Positions 10,417-21,894 of a stretch of 64,000 bases of DNA are shown here, piece after piece. Below the pieces are notes generated by a model. The model ran no database searches and was not told where the DNA came from. It worked only from the letters and a program-made list of their open reading frames with translations. A program made the translations under genes and the position numbers. The first letter of the stretch is position 1, and each line of letters opens with the position of its first letter. Location: NCBI GenBank assembly GCA_007922195.1, contig ML682007.1:13154271-13218270 (forward strand), in the 5' to 3' direction. This DNA is from Podocnemis expansa. Lineage: Eukaryota; Chordata; Testudines; Podocnemididae.

Positions 10417-13240
10417 TCTCACTCTTTTCTTGAATTCATTTATATTAAGTTTCCCCTTGTCTCATCTGACCCCATCTGTGGCTGAGTTGAGCAAATTATC
10501 CTGCATGCAACAGGTCCTCTTTCTCTGAGTGTCTCCTTGCCAGCTTGGGTGCACTTGCTGATGTTCCCAGAGCCACTCCAATCCTTCTTCCTGAGGCTGG
10601 CAGCTTAAAGGCTTTGGTTCCCCTTTGATCTTCAACTCTCAGAGACTTTGAGGAAGAGTAAACCGTGCCAGCCTAGTGGTAGCCAAGCAGAGGCTCTCCC
10701 CATTTCTCCTTTAAGAAGCCTTATCTTTGCCGTTTTGTCTTTTCCTGTTTGCTTTCTCCTTTAACAGCTTCTTGCTTAGCCTGCCTGCTTGACAGGAAAC
10801 TGCCAGCCAAACGGTACCTGGGGGATATATGAAGTTTAGTAAAAATACTATACTTAACTCCCTCATTCTCCACATGGGGATCTAGGTTCTTTTAAGGTTA
10901 GCCCACCTGGCAGAAAGAGGATGGGAAAGAAGGGAAGGGTGGAAGAGGGAGGGACGTAGAGATGTTATGTTTAAGAAGTGGATTTATAGTAGACCAGGAA
11001 TGTACTCACAGCATTGCTTGCCCATTTCTTGTACCCACAGCCCATGTTATTGGAAAGGATGCCAGGTAGCGCCACTTAGTATTGTAGCAGATGCAGATTT
11101 AGTCTTGGCTTCTCTTGGTTTATTCTGACTTTATTGTTGGGGAGTTCTTCTTTGTGTCTCCCTTGGTTTGAATCCATGTTGCTTTGTTTTTCCTTGCACT
11201 GGGTACTGATTGTAAAAGCAGAGCCAGTACAGAAGGAGGGAATGAAGATGATTCCCAAGTGGCTGCTCCTTCAGCTCCTTGTCATTGTCATTTTGCTGTA
11301 ATTCTGCTTGACGTTAGCTAGGTCACTACAGAATATGCTCCAGTGGTCCGGCTGTGTGTACTGTGTGGAGAAGCAAGAACTACAAACTTTTAACAGGCCC
11401 TAATAATGACTTCTGCTCTTGCACTAGACAAGTCATGTAACCTCCCACCTCAGTTTCCCCATCTGTAAAATGGAGATCTTTCCTACCCTGCAGAGGTGTT
11501 GAATGATTACATACAACAATATAAGCAGTATTTTGGGTGCCCTGAAGATCCAGATACCTGCAATAAACACTCATTAGTGGTGTGATATGAGTAAACACTA
11601 TTCAATTATTTGCATGTAACTCTCTCAGTACTTGCTTCCTATTATTATTCCCACCCAAAGTGTGTTAAAAATACACCATGTCCTTCAGCGTTTGAAGGTG
11701 TAAATCAGTGAGAAATAATGGGGAGGGAGAAGAACGAATAAGGGATTTAAAATAAAAATCTGTATGGGAAGAACCAAGAGGTGAAAGTAAGTACACTGTT
11801 AAGAAATGAAGGCTTATGAGAACTGTGGCCAAGGGCAAGATTGTGTGAATTCACAGGTCTTTGCACTGCTGAAGTGGAAAGTGGGTGTGTTTTTGGTTTT
11901 GTGTGTGTGGTGGAGTAGCCCTTTGGGGAGTAACTGTTAGCTATTTTAGTCAAGTAAGGACACATTTCTTGCATCTGGCAAACTGATTAATGTGTGTATG
12001 AAGCAGGCAGTGCTGTTAACTGCACCGAGACCTTTGGACACTCTCACCACCTACCTCAAAAACAAGAAGCCACATCCGGCTCCTATGAGGTCTGTGGATG
12101 TTCTGAAATGAGGGCAGAAGCAGGCAACTGTAAGGGTGGGCCAGGTTAGTGGATTTCTAGGGTGTACTCTCTAGTTCTTGAATGTAGTTAGCAGCAGACA
12201 ATTAAGCATATAGCAACTGGGTGGATTTGTGTCCAGCCCTTATCTTGGAAAAGTGGTTCCTTACTGTCTGGATCATCAGTCCTGCAGTGAGGGAGTGAGC
12301 TGTCCAGCATCTGCCTGTTTAAGGGAGGCTGGGACAGTTTAAAAACTTACAAATAATTTTACTATGACATGGCTCATTGTACTCAGCTGACTTAGAACCA
12401 GGGACATGTTCAACTAAAATTTAAAGGTAAAAGAAATAGGAAGAGTCAGGGAATGAGAACAGTGTACAAAGAAGAAAAGAGCCATGCAGAAATCTTTTTA
12501 AAAGCAAAATAATGTTTGAGCGTTCATGTTGTGCCCTTGTAATCTCCTTTTGCTACATGCTCTGCTGACAGTTGCCCTCACTCCGCCTGTTGTGTCTTAA
12601 TTAATTACCTCTTACCTTAAACCAGACAACACGCTTTCCAGAGCTGGGATCCAAAACTAGTGAATAAGCAGGTGGCATCTATGTTTCCCCTAAATAGATC
12701 GACATTTATATAATATGGTCATTTGAATGGTCATTACTGCGCTTCAGAGAAAGACCCAATAGAGATGAACCACATCTAACTGCAAACAGACCTCACTATG
12801 TATCTGGGTACATTTGGTTTCTAGTTTGAAGATTTTCTTCACTTTATTAGGTCTTGAGATTAAAAGGCTAGATCCGTAGCTGGTATAAAATGTTATGCAC
12901 CATCTGCACTTAAGCAAATGAAGCCACATCCATTTGTATCAGCTTAGAACCTGTGAAATATTAGGTGATAGTTTTAAAAATAATTCAGTTAGGTGACAAT
13001 TTGTGCATGATGTCATAATAACCAGAGCCTCCAGTCAGTTCTGTGCTGGTTGTGGCTCTTTAGGATTCCCTGAAGATCCTGTCACTACTGAAGTAATCTT
13101 ATCTAGCTCACAATATATAGAGATTTATTTCTAACCACATTTAAGCATGATCACTGAAACCAGGGAGGCATTGTTCAAGGCCGACTCCTATGAAAGAAAG
13201 TCTAAACTGTTCAGGAGAGCTTTAGCCTCCATCACAGCTT
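10417..13240. other. Intergenic, no gene recognised
   Basis: Only short chance frames. Contains one antisense MIR (11400-11540) and a purine-rich tract around 10910-10962. No CpG-rich promoter, domain or conserved splice pattern was recognised. Confidence 0.5.
11400..11540 (-). repeat. MIR SINE fragment, antisense
   Basis: CTCAGTTTCCCCATCTGTAA, AATGGAGATC and TACCCTGCAGAGGTGTTGAA are the reverse complement of the MIR core and 3' part. Confidence 0.82.
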
Positions 13241-13255
13241 CTCCTGATGCTGCGC

Positions 13256-13375
13256 TGGGTAACTTCAAAGGCTAGCACCTCTGCTTAACATGCAGCAGGT
13301 CCTGGGTTCAATTCCCAGGGGGTTGGATTTGATGATCTCATGAGGTCCCTTCCAGCCCTATGATATGATATGAAA
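13256..13375 (+). mobile_element. tRNA-like SINE with CR1-like tail
   Basis: The left part folds like a tRNA anticodon arm: CTGC, loop TTAACAT (AAC in the anticodon place, valine-like), GCAG. It is followed by a B box GGTTCAATTCC at 13304-13314 between CCTGGG and CCCAGG stems. The right part (GGGGTTGGATTTGATGATCT, GAGGTCCCTTCCAGCCC) copies the CR1 3' end and finishes in TATGATATGATATGA. SINEs with CR1-like tails are mobilised by CR1. The A box is degraded. Confidence 0.75.
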
Positions 13376-13834
13376 GGGAGTGCTCCTCACCAGATCATTC
13401 ACAGGGAGGATCTTGGAGAAAATGGAAGAATGCTGGCCTCTGTCTTGCCTGAAGATGTGCTTGTTGGCAGCTAGTCACCGAAACCAGGAATTACTCCAGC
13501 ATGTCAAATTTCAGGGTGTACTGTTTTAAGTGAATGGAATGGTCTTTCAATGTGTATTTGAGATGCAGCTGTGGAGACCCTTTCTAACAGTGTGGGGGAT
13601 AGCCAGCTTCCTTCATGCCCCAACAAAGCACAAAACTGTCCTGGAAGCATGTCAGGGTAAGTGGCTACATCATTCTCCACTTAGTTGTCACCCTATCTGA
13701 TAAACCTTTGGTGACACATGGATTCTATTTACCTACAAGGATTTTTAGGGTTACTTTAGAACAGTGTTTATAGTATGGGCTCCATCACCATCATATCAAA
13801 ACACCTCACAAACATGAATGAACTTCTCACAGAA

Positions 13835-13935
13835 TCACAGCAGCAAACAATCAAGTGTCTTGCCCAAGACCACACAGAAAGTCTGTTGCAGAGGTGGGAC
13901 TTGAACCCAGGGTTTGATACCAGCACCTTTGCAAT
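13835..13935 (+). repeat. MIR SINE 3' fragment
   Basis: GTGTCTTGCCCAAGACCACA, GTTGCAGAGGTGGGACTTGA and ACCCAGGG match the MIR 3' half. An open frame over it (13775-14023) comes from the repeat. Confidence 0.75.
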
Positions 13936-14657
13936 GCAGAATTTCTCTGTTCACATATTACATTATGACCTGCATTGTTCTTTTAAAAAATCATTTTATT
14001 ATTTTTTGACTATGGTACAATAATAAATGAAGAATGTTATTTAGTTCCCAGGGTATATACAAACATTTAGTATTTTTAGCAATATCTATCACTGGAGATA
14101 CAGAAAATTCCCTGCTCATTTAGCTGCCAAAAGGATCTGAATCTGGTGTAAGGAGAAAACAGTCTCTTAGTAAATAATCCAGGGGAAAAAACCTCCCCTG
14201 ACATTTTATACGGGAGAGGGCCTTTCATGAAAACCTTCTACAACTGGGCTGAGCAGATAGGCTTTGTGCCAGAACTAAAATGCCTAGTTACTGATCCTAG
14301 GCACTGCAGAACTGCTGGGCCTGGTGTGGAATGAGAAGTACTTGAAAGTGTTAAACCACATAAACATGTCTCAGAACATGACTCCCACACAGAGGCAGTG
14401 CTGAAAATAGCTGAGAAATAAAACAGCCTTTGTCCCTTCTGTAGGGAGTATGTTTTATCAAGGATCACTGGAACTTTTTCTCTGTGTAGGAGGCAAGAAG
14501 TAAATGTCTAGCAGGTTGTGGTGCACTTCAGTTTAGAAAAAAAGATAAGAGTAATAGCTGGGTATCTTTGAAGTCTGAAGTATGAAACAGCAGAATACTG
14601 AAGTCAATGTGGCAAACAGCACCTTTGTTGCTTCTGGAAGGCAATGGGAGATAAACT

Positions 14658-14740
14658 TCCAGAGGAGTAGCCCTGTTAGTGTGTATGCAGCCAAAATGAG
14701 AGTCCTGTGGCACCTTAAAGACTAAAAGACTTTAGTGGGA
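14658..14740 (-). repeat. Penelope-like tail fragment
   Basis: GAGTAGCCCTGTTAGTGTGT and AGAGTCCTGTGGCACCTTAA are the reverse complement of the tail at 38699-38783. Single arm only. Confidence 0.65.
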
Positions 14741-15184
14741 GATAAACATGCTCAGTGCTTTACAAGGCTTACACGCAGCATTTCTAATGCTTTAAGGATC
14801 AGCTAAGCAAAGAATTAGCCCAGGAGGTGAGGCTGTTATTTCAGTATGCCATCTCTGACAACTACCTAATGATTCAATATCCCATTTTAGAACTGTGTTG
14901 ATCAGGTTGATTGTATCTTCAGTTTTTCATCAAATTTTAAAAAACTAAAGCCCCCAAAAGACTCACATAAGGAGTTATGACAAAATTGTTGTGCTTTTCA
15001 TTTTTTACTTTTCAAGCTCCTCTATTTGTTAGTATTGGGTAACCATGGGCCCCAATTTTTTTTTCCTTGTAAGCTTGTTACATTTTCATAGGAATAAAAA
15101 AATTCATGCATCAAAAAGAGAACTGGTGATTCTTGCAGCACAGAAAGGGAACATTAAAAGCCAAAATTCTCAAGCAATCTAGTT

Positions 15185-15478
15185 CAGTGGTTCCCAACCT
15201 GTGGTCCGTGAGGGTACTGCAGTTGGTCCGTGGGTGTTGGAGAGAGACAATGTACTGCAGGTAAATGTACAGTGATGAGTGTGATATGTTTGTGAGTGAG
15301 CATGATAAGTTATTAGAAATAACTGCATTTTTAATACCCCTTGATATACAAGTTTGACTCCCGTCAGCCATAGGCTATGTTAAGAAAATGTTTAAAACAG
15401 TTCATTTACATGGTGGTCCACAATGGCTTTTTATGACTATGTAGTTGTCCACATAAAGGGGAAGGTTTAGAACCACTG
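15185..15478. mobile_element. Non-autonomous hAT element 3
   Basis: 294 bp. Starts CAGTGGTTCCCAACCTGTGG and ends GGTTTAGAACCACTG. Flanked by ATCTAGTT (15177-15184) and ATCGAGTT (15479-15486), an 8-bp duplication with one mismatch. No coding capacity. Confidence 0.88.
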
Positions 15479-15486
15479 ATCGAGTT

Positions 15487-18400
15487 CAGGTGCTGCACAT
15501 CCTCAGTTTCCACTATGGGTAAGACTCCCTACCAGACTACATGCACCTTGATCGTTAGTCTTCTGTGATGGTTCAGCAGAGGTGAGATGGAAGTGCATTC
15601 AGGGCCAGATCACCATAGGGGCTGACACCGGGCTCTGGCTTAAAGGGGGCCCTGGGCTCTACCCCCTAAGGCCCCTATGTGATCAAATACAGGCAATGCC
15701 CCTACTAATGGAGCCCAAGGTGCGGTTAGACTTCTCGGCAATAGGTGCATTCTCTGACAGCTGCATAAATAAGCAGAAGCCCACTAGATGTTAGGTCCTA
15801 TGTATGGTAAATCATAATAAAAATAATTTGATAGCCAATAAATAACCAGTATAAATACAGCTGTCTTCCCCACAGGTTTCATGGTTCTGTCCAGAGCAAA
15901 TACAAATGGTTTGAGTGGACCAAGCTTCTTAAAGCTCCCATCCTACAGTATATAAGTTGGTACTAACTTATGATGCGGATAACTGTGCTTTTGGTTTCTA
16001 GCAAACAGTTACTACCACTAACACTAAACATCAAAGTCATCATTTTAAGCTCTCTGTTAACACAGTTTTTCCCTTCACAAATCATTCATTCCCAACCCCC
16101 ACAGGAAGCAACTGCTTTAACACAAATGAGCCATGAAAAAAACTAATATAAACATTTCCTTTTATAACTTTTTGCCTTGAACTTGAGGGAGATAATTCTT
16201 TACAGTAATGCTGATGTTATTTTCTCTTCCATCTCAAAGTATTTTATATAGATAAATAACCCATGATGTACAGCCAGTCTAGGGGAGAAGGTGGCAGCTT
16301 TCACAGTAGTAGATGGGAAAAGAAATCTTGGCAAAGGGAGAACACACACTGTATGAGATCATCTGTATGATACTGTCATGAAAGTGTGTCCAAGACTTTG
16401 GACTTCAGCATTTTATCCAAAATATGTTCCTGCAAAGAATGAAAGGTTGACTCAGAACAGCTAGTATTTGAATCTGCTGCACAGGGATAAATTAGCCTCC
16501 ATGGAGCAGCCAGCTCTACTTCAGAAGAAAGTTATCCCCTTGGAAACAATCAGTGAACTACATGGGTCCTTGGACTTGGCTCATGCTCTGTCTTTTGGCT
16601 GTTGGATATCTCACTGAGGTCCCTTCCAGTCGTGCACACTGAGTGGTGGGAGAAGGCTTTCACAGCGTATTAAACTTAAGGTGATACAGCAATGGCACCA
16701 CCCATTTTCCCAATTTACTGCTGAGAGGTAGAGTTCATCAGAAAACAGCAAATATTTTCACAGGATTTTTTAGGAAGAAGAGAGGAGAATGAACTTTCCT
16801 TTTTCTCCTCCCTCCCCAATATATATGTAGAAAACTAATTGTTGTTTGATTTTCAAAAAACTGTTTTTTCTAAAAACCAATTTGGGATTGCAGCAAAAAA
16901 TTTCAATTTTTGAAAAATGTTTTTGATCAAAAACATTTTCTCTCTTGGGAGACTGGAAACCTTTGTTTAAAAAAGCCCATTTTTTCCACTTTTTGTTTTT
17001 CACAACAAACCATTTGTAATCTAAATTATATTTTTAGTAAAATATTTTCACCATGATCTAGTTAGAGGAGTCCTGCCCCATCATGAGGACAATGTATTTC
17101 TCCCATTAGGCTGAATTAACACAGCGCTGAGTTTCTTTCAGCTGATCTCTGTTGGCAGAAATACAAGCATAAGGTGTCAGCTCAAAGTGTACCACACTCA
17201 GCCAAAGCGAATGAATGAAATTATTTCCACAGTGTTCTGCCTGGCTGGAGTAGACTGGGGACTGATGCCAAGAAAATGAGTCCTGACTGTGACACTTGAT
17301 GCAGAGCAAGGTTTGCTCTTGTGCCTTTTATCTGTCAGACTGTCCAAACATGATGGACTGCAGATTTTGCAAGAAGTTGTTCTTTCTTTACCTGCAAGGT
17401 TTTGTGTGGTGTTTGTCATTTTTTAATTTTGCTAAATGAATTTTCCATCAGCAGAAGGACATGGTGTGTTTTAGAGTAATTGGGCAGTGTGATTATTGCC
17501 ATGATGGCTTTAGGTTGTGTTGTGTTAAATGAAACAGACCACATCCATCCAAAGAGTGAGGCTGGGCTTGCTAAAACAAAACCCCCAAACTGGTGCCAAA
17601 CCCAAGGGTTAATGGAGACTTGTAATACATTGATTTTCTCCATATCTTAGTTTCAGTGAAGGTAGGCAGTGGAAATGCCAGAATATTCCAAGAGAGATTC
17701 TTCTTGTGAAATTTCAGCTCAGCGTTGTAGCCTCAAGTTAAAAATTCTGATAATCCTAGAAATTGGAGATGGTAAAGACTTCCTGAGGCACCTAGTATGT
17801 CCTCTAGGCCAGAGCTGTGCATTTTACTGTGGAGTGTCTGTCCCAGTTTTAAATGTATGCTATCAAGCTTTGCTTACCCAAGCTCAAATTCTGACTGTTC
17901 GGTGTTTTGCATGTTTTCCTCAAAAGAGATGAAAGAACGTTGAGTCTCAGAGGATGCTCTGTGTTCCACCAGTATGTTGGCCGAGTTGGCCCACGCCTTT
18001 CACAACCTGTAAGTCATAAGCAAGCTCACGGCAGTGCATCAGTAAGGGGATCAGCCCATCTCCCAAGGTGCCAGCGAGAGGTAGAGCTGTGTGCGATCCT
18101 CAGTTGTCACTAACGTAAAGTGAAGCCAGTGTTTTACATGTGCACCATCTCCACATGAGATACTTTAACTATATTTTTATATGCTAAGTGTCCATTGGTC
18201 CATTCAGCTCTCGTGATGACTGGATATGGGCCAAAACTGCAATATTTTCTTCAAAAACCTTCATGCTCTGATGTCTTATAATCTCAAAAATTCCTGCAGT
18301 GGGATTGAAAGCAAACACTGCTTCGTGAGGTTATAAAAAACCAAAGCGTGGCTCCTGAAGCATGTCCAACAGTGAGCTGTTAAGAATTTGGTGAAGGAGA

Positions 18401-21400
18401 AGAGCAAGATACTTCATCTCATTCAGTTATCTTCATATCACCAACAGACTCTGTATGCAGGAAATGTACAGACATCAGATGGGCTTGTCTTCCACACCAA
18501 TAAGTATTTTAAAGCATCTCCTGCAGATACTACCATGTGAACTGAACTGAAGGACACTTTTCATTTCTTCCAGGAAGTGCTTGACTTTGACCTGTGGTTT
18601 AGCAGAATAGTGCTGATTTCAAGAGTGCTGACTGTAGAAACTGTTTTTAGATCTCCAATTTTAGAGATCCATTGGTCATAGCATTCATATTACTTTGGAT
18701 TCATGGCATCTTGCCCTGAGGACTTCTAAAAGTTAAACTTGCATTTGCAGTTCTGTTTTCCCAATGACTCGGTTACCAATGCCTTTGTTTAAAAAAAAAA
18801 AAAAAAAAAATTCAAAACTCTCAGGCTGGCTGTCCCCATACAAATTGTAAGCAATACAATCATGTGAGTGGCTTCTCCTTTTAGGGTCAAATTGTGCGCA
18901 CAGTCCCACTCGTGAGACTCACACTGAAGATAATGTGAACCTCTTCATGTAATATACCATTGCCCACAACCAGTCTGTTGTTTCCAGTGTTGTTCACATG
19001 TAGCTGCCCTACAATCATCTCTGTATAGGCTGTCTAATCCTTTCTAACCATACAAGATTTGTCCCATCAAACTGCTCTTTCCACCCCAGCATATGTTCTT
19101 AAAAGCACCAAAAATACTCTGCATTATCGTATATATAAAGAAGGCACATGACTTCCTTCTTCTCAATTGCTTGTCACCAAAGCATCATCAAAACAAGGTT
19201 AGCATTAAATCCTGTAGGAAAGGCTTTGTTGCCAATGTTTGTGGAATTGGCTTAACAGCTGTTACAAAGCTGTTTAATTGTTTTTGTGGGGAGAGTTAAG
19301 ACATGTTTCATCAACCATGTCTGTGGCTCTGGATTTACAGCAGAGTGCCAGTGCAAGCGCTAAGATTTTGGAACAAGCTGAAACCATCTCCCTGAATATC
19401 TCCCAACTTGTTCTCCTAGCATGGAACTTTTGTCCTATGCTATTGCTCATCACTGAGGAATTAAAAATATTTTGTTTCCTAAAGTACCTGACATCTCAAA
19501 CAGAGCACATAAGCTTTACCTAAATCACCTAAGAATAAAGTGAGAGAAGCATCTCTAGTCACAGTGTATACTGTCTTTTCTCTGCTTTTTAATTTTTTCT
19601 CTGTTCACGTACATCTTTTCATATCACTGAGGAGTTCTCTTGCTATATTTCACACATCAGTTCTTTGAAGTATGAAACTTATACAACGGAGAAATTCATG
19701 ACTTCCTTCAAAAGAGCTTAGAACTTTTTCACTAAGAAAATATTTCTGTTGGCCATAAGCCATCACAGGAGTGGATATGAAATACTGAGTGACAATGGAC
19801 ATCTGGCCTGTTCTGATTTCCCTTACAGTGGTGGAACTTTGTTGACATTAGTGGACTTATTTCAGATTTACGTCTGAGTGAATGAGGACAAAATTAGGCC
19901 CTTGCCTTTTTCAGCAGACTGAAATTATGCTCTGACTGTTTAGTTTGGTCAGTTAGGAAAAATGAAGTCAGCATCAATCCACTTTATTATGCTGGTAACA
20001 AGATCTGAAAGGATCTGATTTGTTGGCCGGATCCTCTGGCTACAGCACCATGAGATGTGTGACAGAGGAGGGCAGGGATGAGACTGATGCTGGGCCTTTT
20101 TTTCACTTCTTGAGCTGGTGTAGTGCAGATTTATGTAGCAGCTGGTGTGTGAATGTGGTTGGTAAATATGTTTTGTGTTTATGTGAGGCCGCAATGGCTG
20201 TTCAGCATCTAAAGCTCCTTGTGAACTGGCCTCGGTAGCATCAGGCTCTTGGTACCTCTCTGAAAGCTGCCTGCTCTCAGCAGCAGCAAAAAGGACAGTA
20301 TCTCCACTTGGCTGGAATTGTGGTGCTTGAAAGATAGTATTAGACCCTTGAAATACATTAGGCATAATACAAACCTCATTAATATATTACATAGAGCACA
20401 TGGGCAGTTAAGTGAACCAAATTAAATGATGCCTTTCCCATAATGCTGTTTCCTTCTGCTCGTGTCAAGAAAACATCCATCACACTTTATAAAAATGAAG
20501 TCAGCTTTGAGTCTAACAAATTCAAAGGCAAGGATACATGAATGGTGTGTCCTAGTATGGATTGGGATGTACCTCCACAGCCCAACTGGTGCTTGGAAGG
20601 TAGCGTCCAGAACAAAAAATAAGGAAGGTGCTACAAGATTGAAAGCAAGACCAGAAGTTGATTGTGGATTTTAGTCATGGGTGACGTACAGTGTGCTCTC
20701 TAACTTGTAAACAACCATATTATAAATAGTTTAAATGCGTATTTTCAGAGCGTACCTTCTATGTCAGGTGAATTGGATATTGCAGAATTGCTTTCTAGAA
20801 TGACTGGTGTAATATCAACTCTTTACTTATTATACACCTTCATCTTTTATTTGTCAAAGCTGGCAAAGCATGGTCAATTGGTCTCTCAGACACCCTTAAC
20901 ATCCTATAAAATGCGATCAAGCAATTGGCTGTGCATTTTAGTGAATGAGGGAGAAGTGGTGTAGAAACCAAGAGAGCTCAGTTTGAACTAGATTGGGTCA
21001 GATCAAATGCAGAGCACGCGTGAAAGCACGTTGTTCATGGGGAATGGGGGAAAGGGGTGGGGAGGGGAAACTGGGGGCTGCTCTACAACTGTATAAAGTT
21101 TTTCCATGCAGTAGTCCAGATGAAGGAGTGGTAACAGTCTCACTGTCAACAAACCATTTGAACCATTGTTTTAAAATAACCTTCCATAGGTAATTCCCAG
21201 TTCCAGAGAGTTGCGGTCTGTTTTGGGATGGAGCATGGCTCAAACAGCAAACACTTCAGCAGTCCATAATGTAGGACTTCCCATGGATCATTGTCTTGAT
21301 GGGTTAATTTTTTTGGCTTATTAGCCCTGATAAATATTGTATATCTCCACATTATTTTTGTATATTGTGTACTTCATCATGAACTGATCAAAGTTAAAAT

Positions 21401-21465
21401 TATTCAGACTAAAAACTACTTGAAACACCAACCTGACCTGTGTTACCCACAAAGCACTTTGCAAT
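15487..21465. other. Intergenic, no gene recognised
   Basis: About 6 kb with no recognised gene or well-preserved transposon. An AT-rich, partly self-complementary patch of AAAATTTT and GAAAAA words lies at about 16840-16990. There is a run of 20 A at 18791-18810 and a possible CR1 tail scrap near 16605-16635. Open frames up to 138 codons (minus, 19949-20365) show no known domain. Confidence 0.45.
18791..18810. repeat. Poly-A run of 20
   Basis: Twenty uninterrupted A residues. No LINE or SINE body was recognised just upstream, so it is recorded as a simple repeat. Confidence 0.9.
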
Positions 21466-21466
21466 A

Positions 21467-21890
21467 GGGTTGGCTGGAAGAAAATTGTTTCAATGGAGAA
21501 CACGGTTTTCAACTAAACAAACTGGTTTGTGAAAACGATTTTCCTTTTCACAGTTTTTTCATTTTTATTATCGGACTTTCTTTGTTCACATTTTTCAGTT
21601 TTCAGATAGAAGTTTTTCAGTTTCAGCAAATGAAAATGGAAAAACTTTGACATTCCAAAGGGGTAGCCATGTCACTCTAGTTCAGCAAAACAAACAAGGA
21701 GTCCTGTGGCACTTTTAAAGACTAGCAGATGTATTTGTCACCTGAGCTTTCTTTAAAAGGGCCACAAGGCTCCTTGATTGTTTTGCTGAAAACCTTTTGT
21801 TTTTCAGTTTTTTGATTGTCAAATTTCAGTGGAAAATTTTAACAAAAATAATTTTTTGTTGACGGCTTTTTATTCTTCTGAGCAGCTCGT
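21467..21890. repeat. AT-rich fold-back repeat split by an insertion
   Basis: TTGGCTGGAAGAAAATTGTT on the left, dense TTTTTCAGTTT and GAAAATGGAAAAA words, and TTTTTTGTTGACGGC on the right resemble an AAAATTTT-rich sauropsid repeat. The stretch at 51930-52345 is similar in wording. The element is interrupted at about 21661-21790 by a Penelope-tail fold-back. Confidence 0.45.
21661..21790. repeat. Fold-back repeat sharing the Penelope-like tail, nested
   Basis: The left arm runs TCAGCAAAACAAACAAGGAG, TCCTGTGGCACTTTTAAAG. The right arm runs CTTTAAAAGGGCCACAAGGC, TCCTTGATTGTTTTGCTGAA, the inverse. Together they make a hairpin of about 40 paired bases. Confidence 0.75.
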
Positions 21891-21894
21891 GCTT

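Noticed and set aside
19949..20365. 138-codon open frame on minus
   Set aside because: No recognisable domain, no adjoining exons, and a shorter frame lies open on the other strand.
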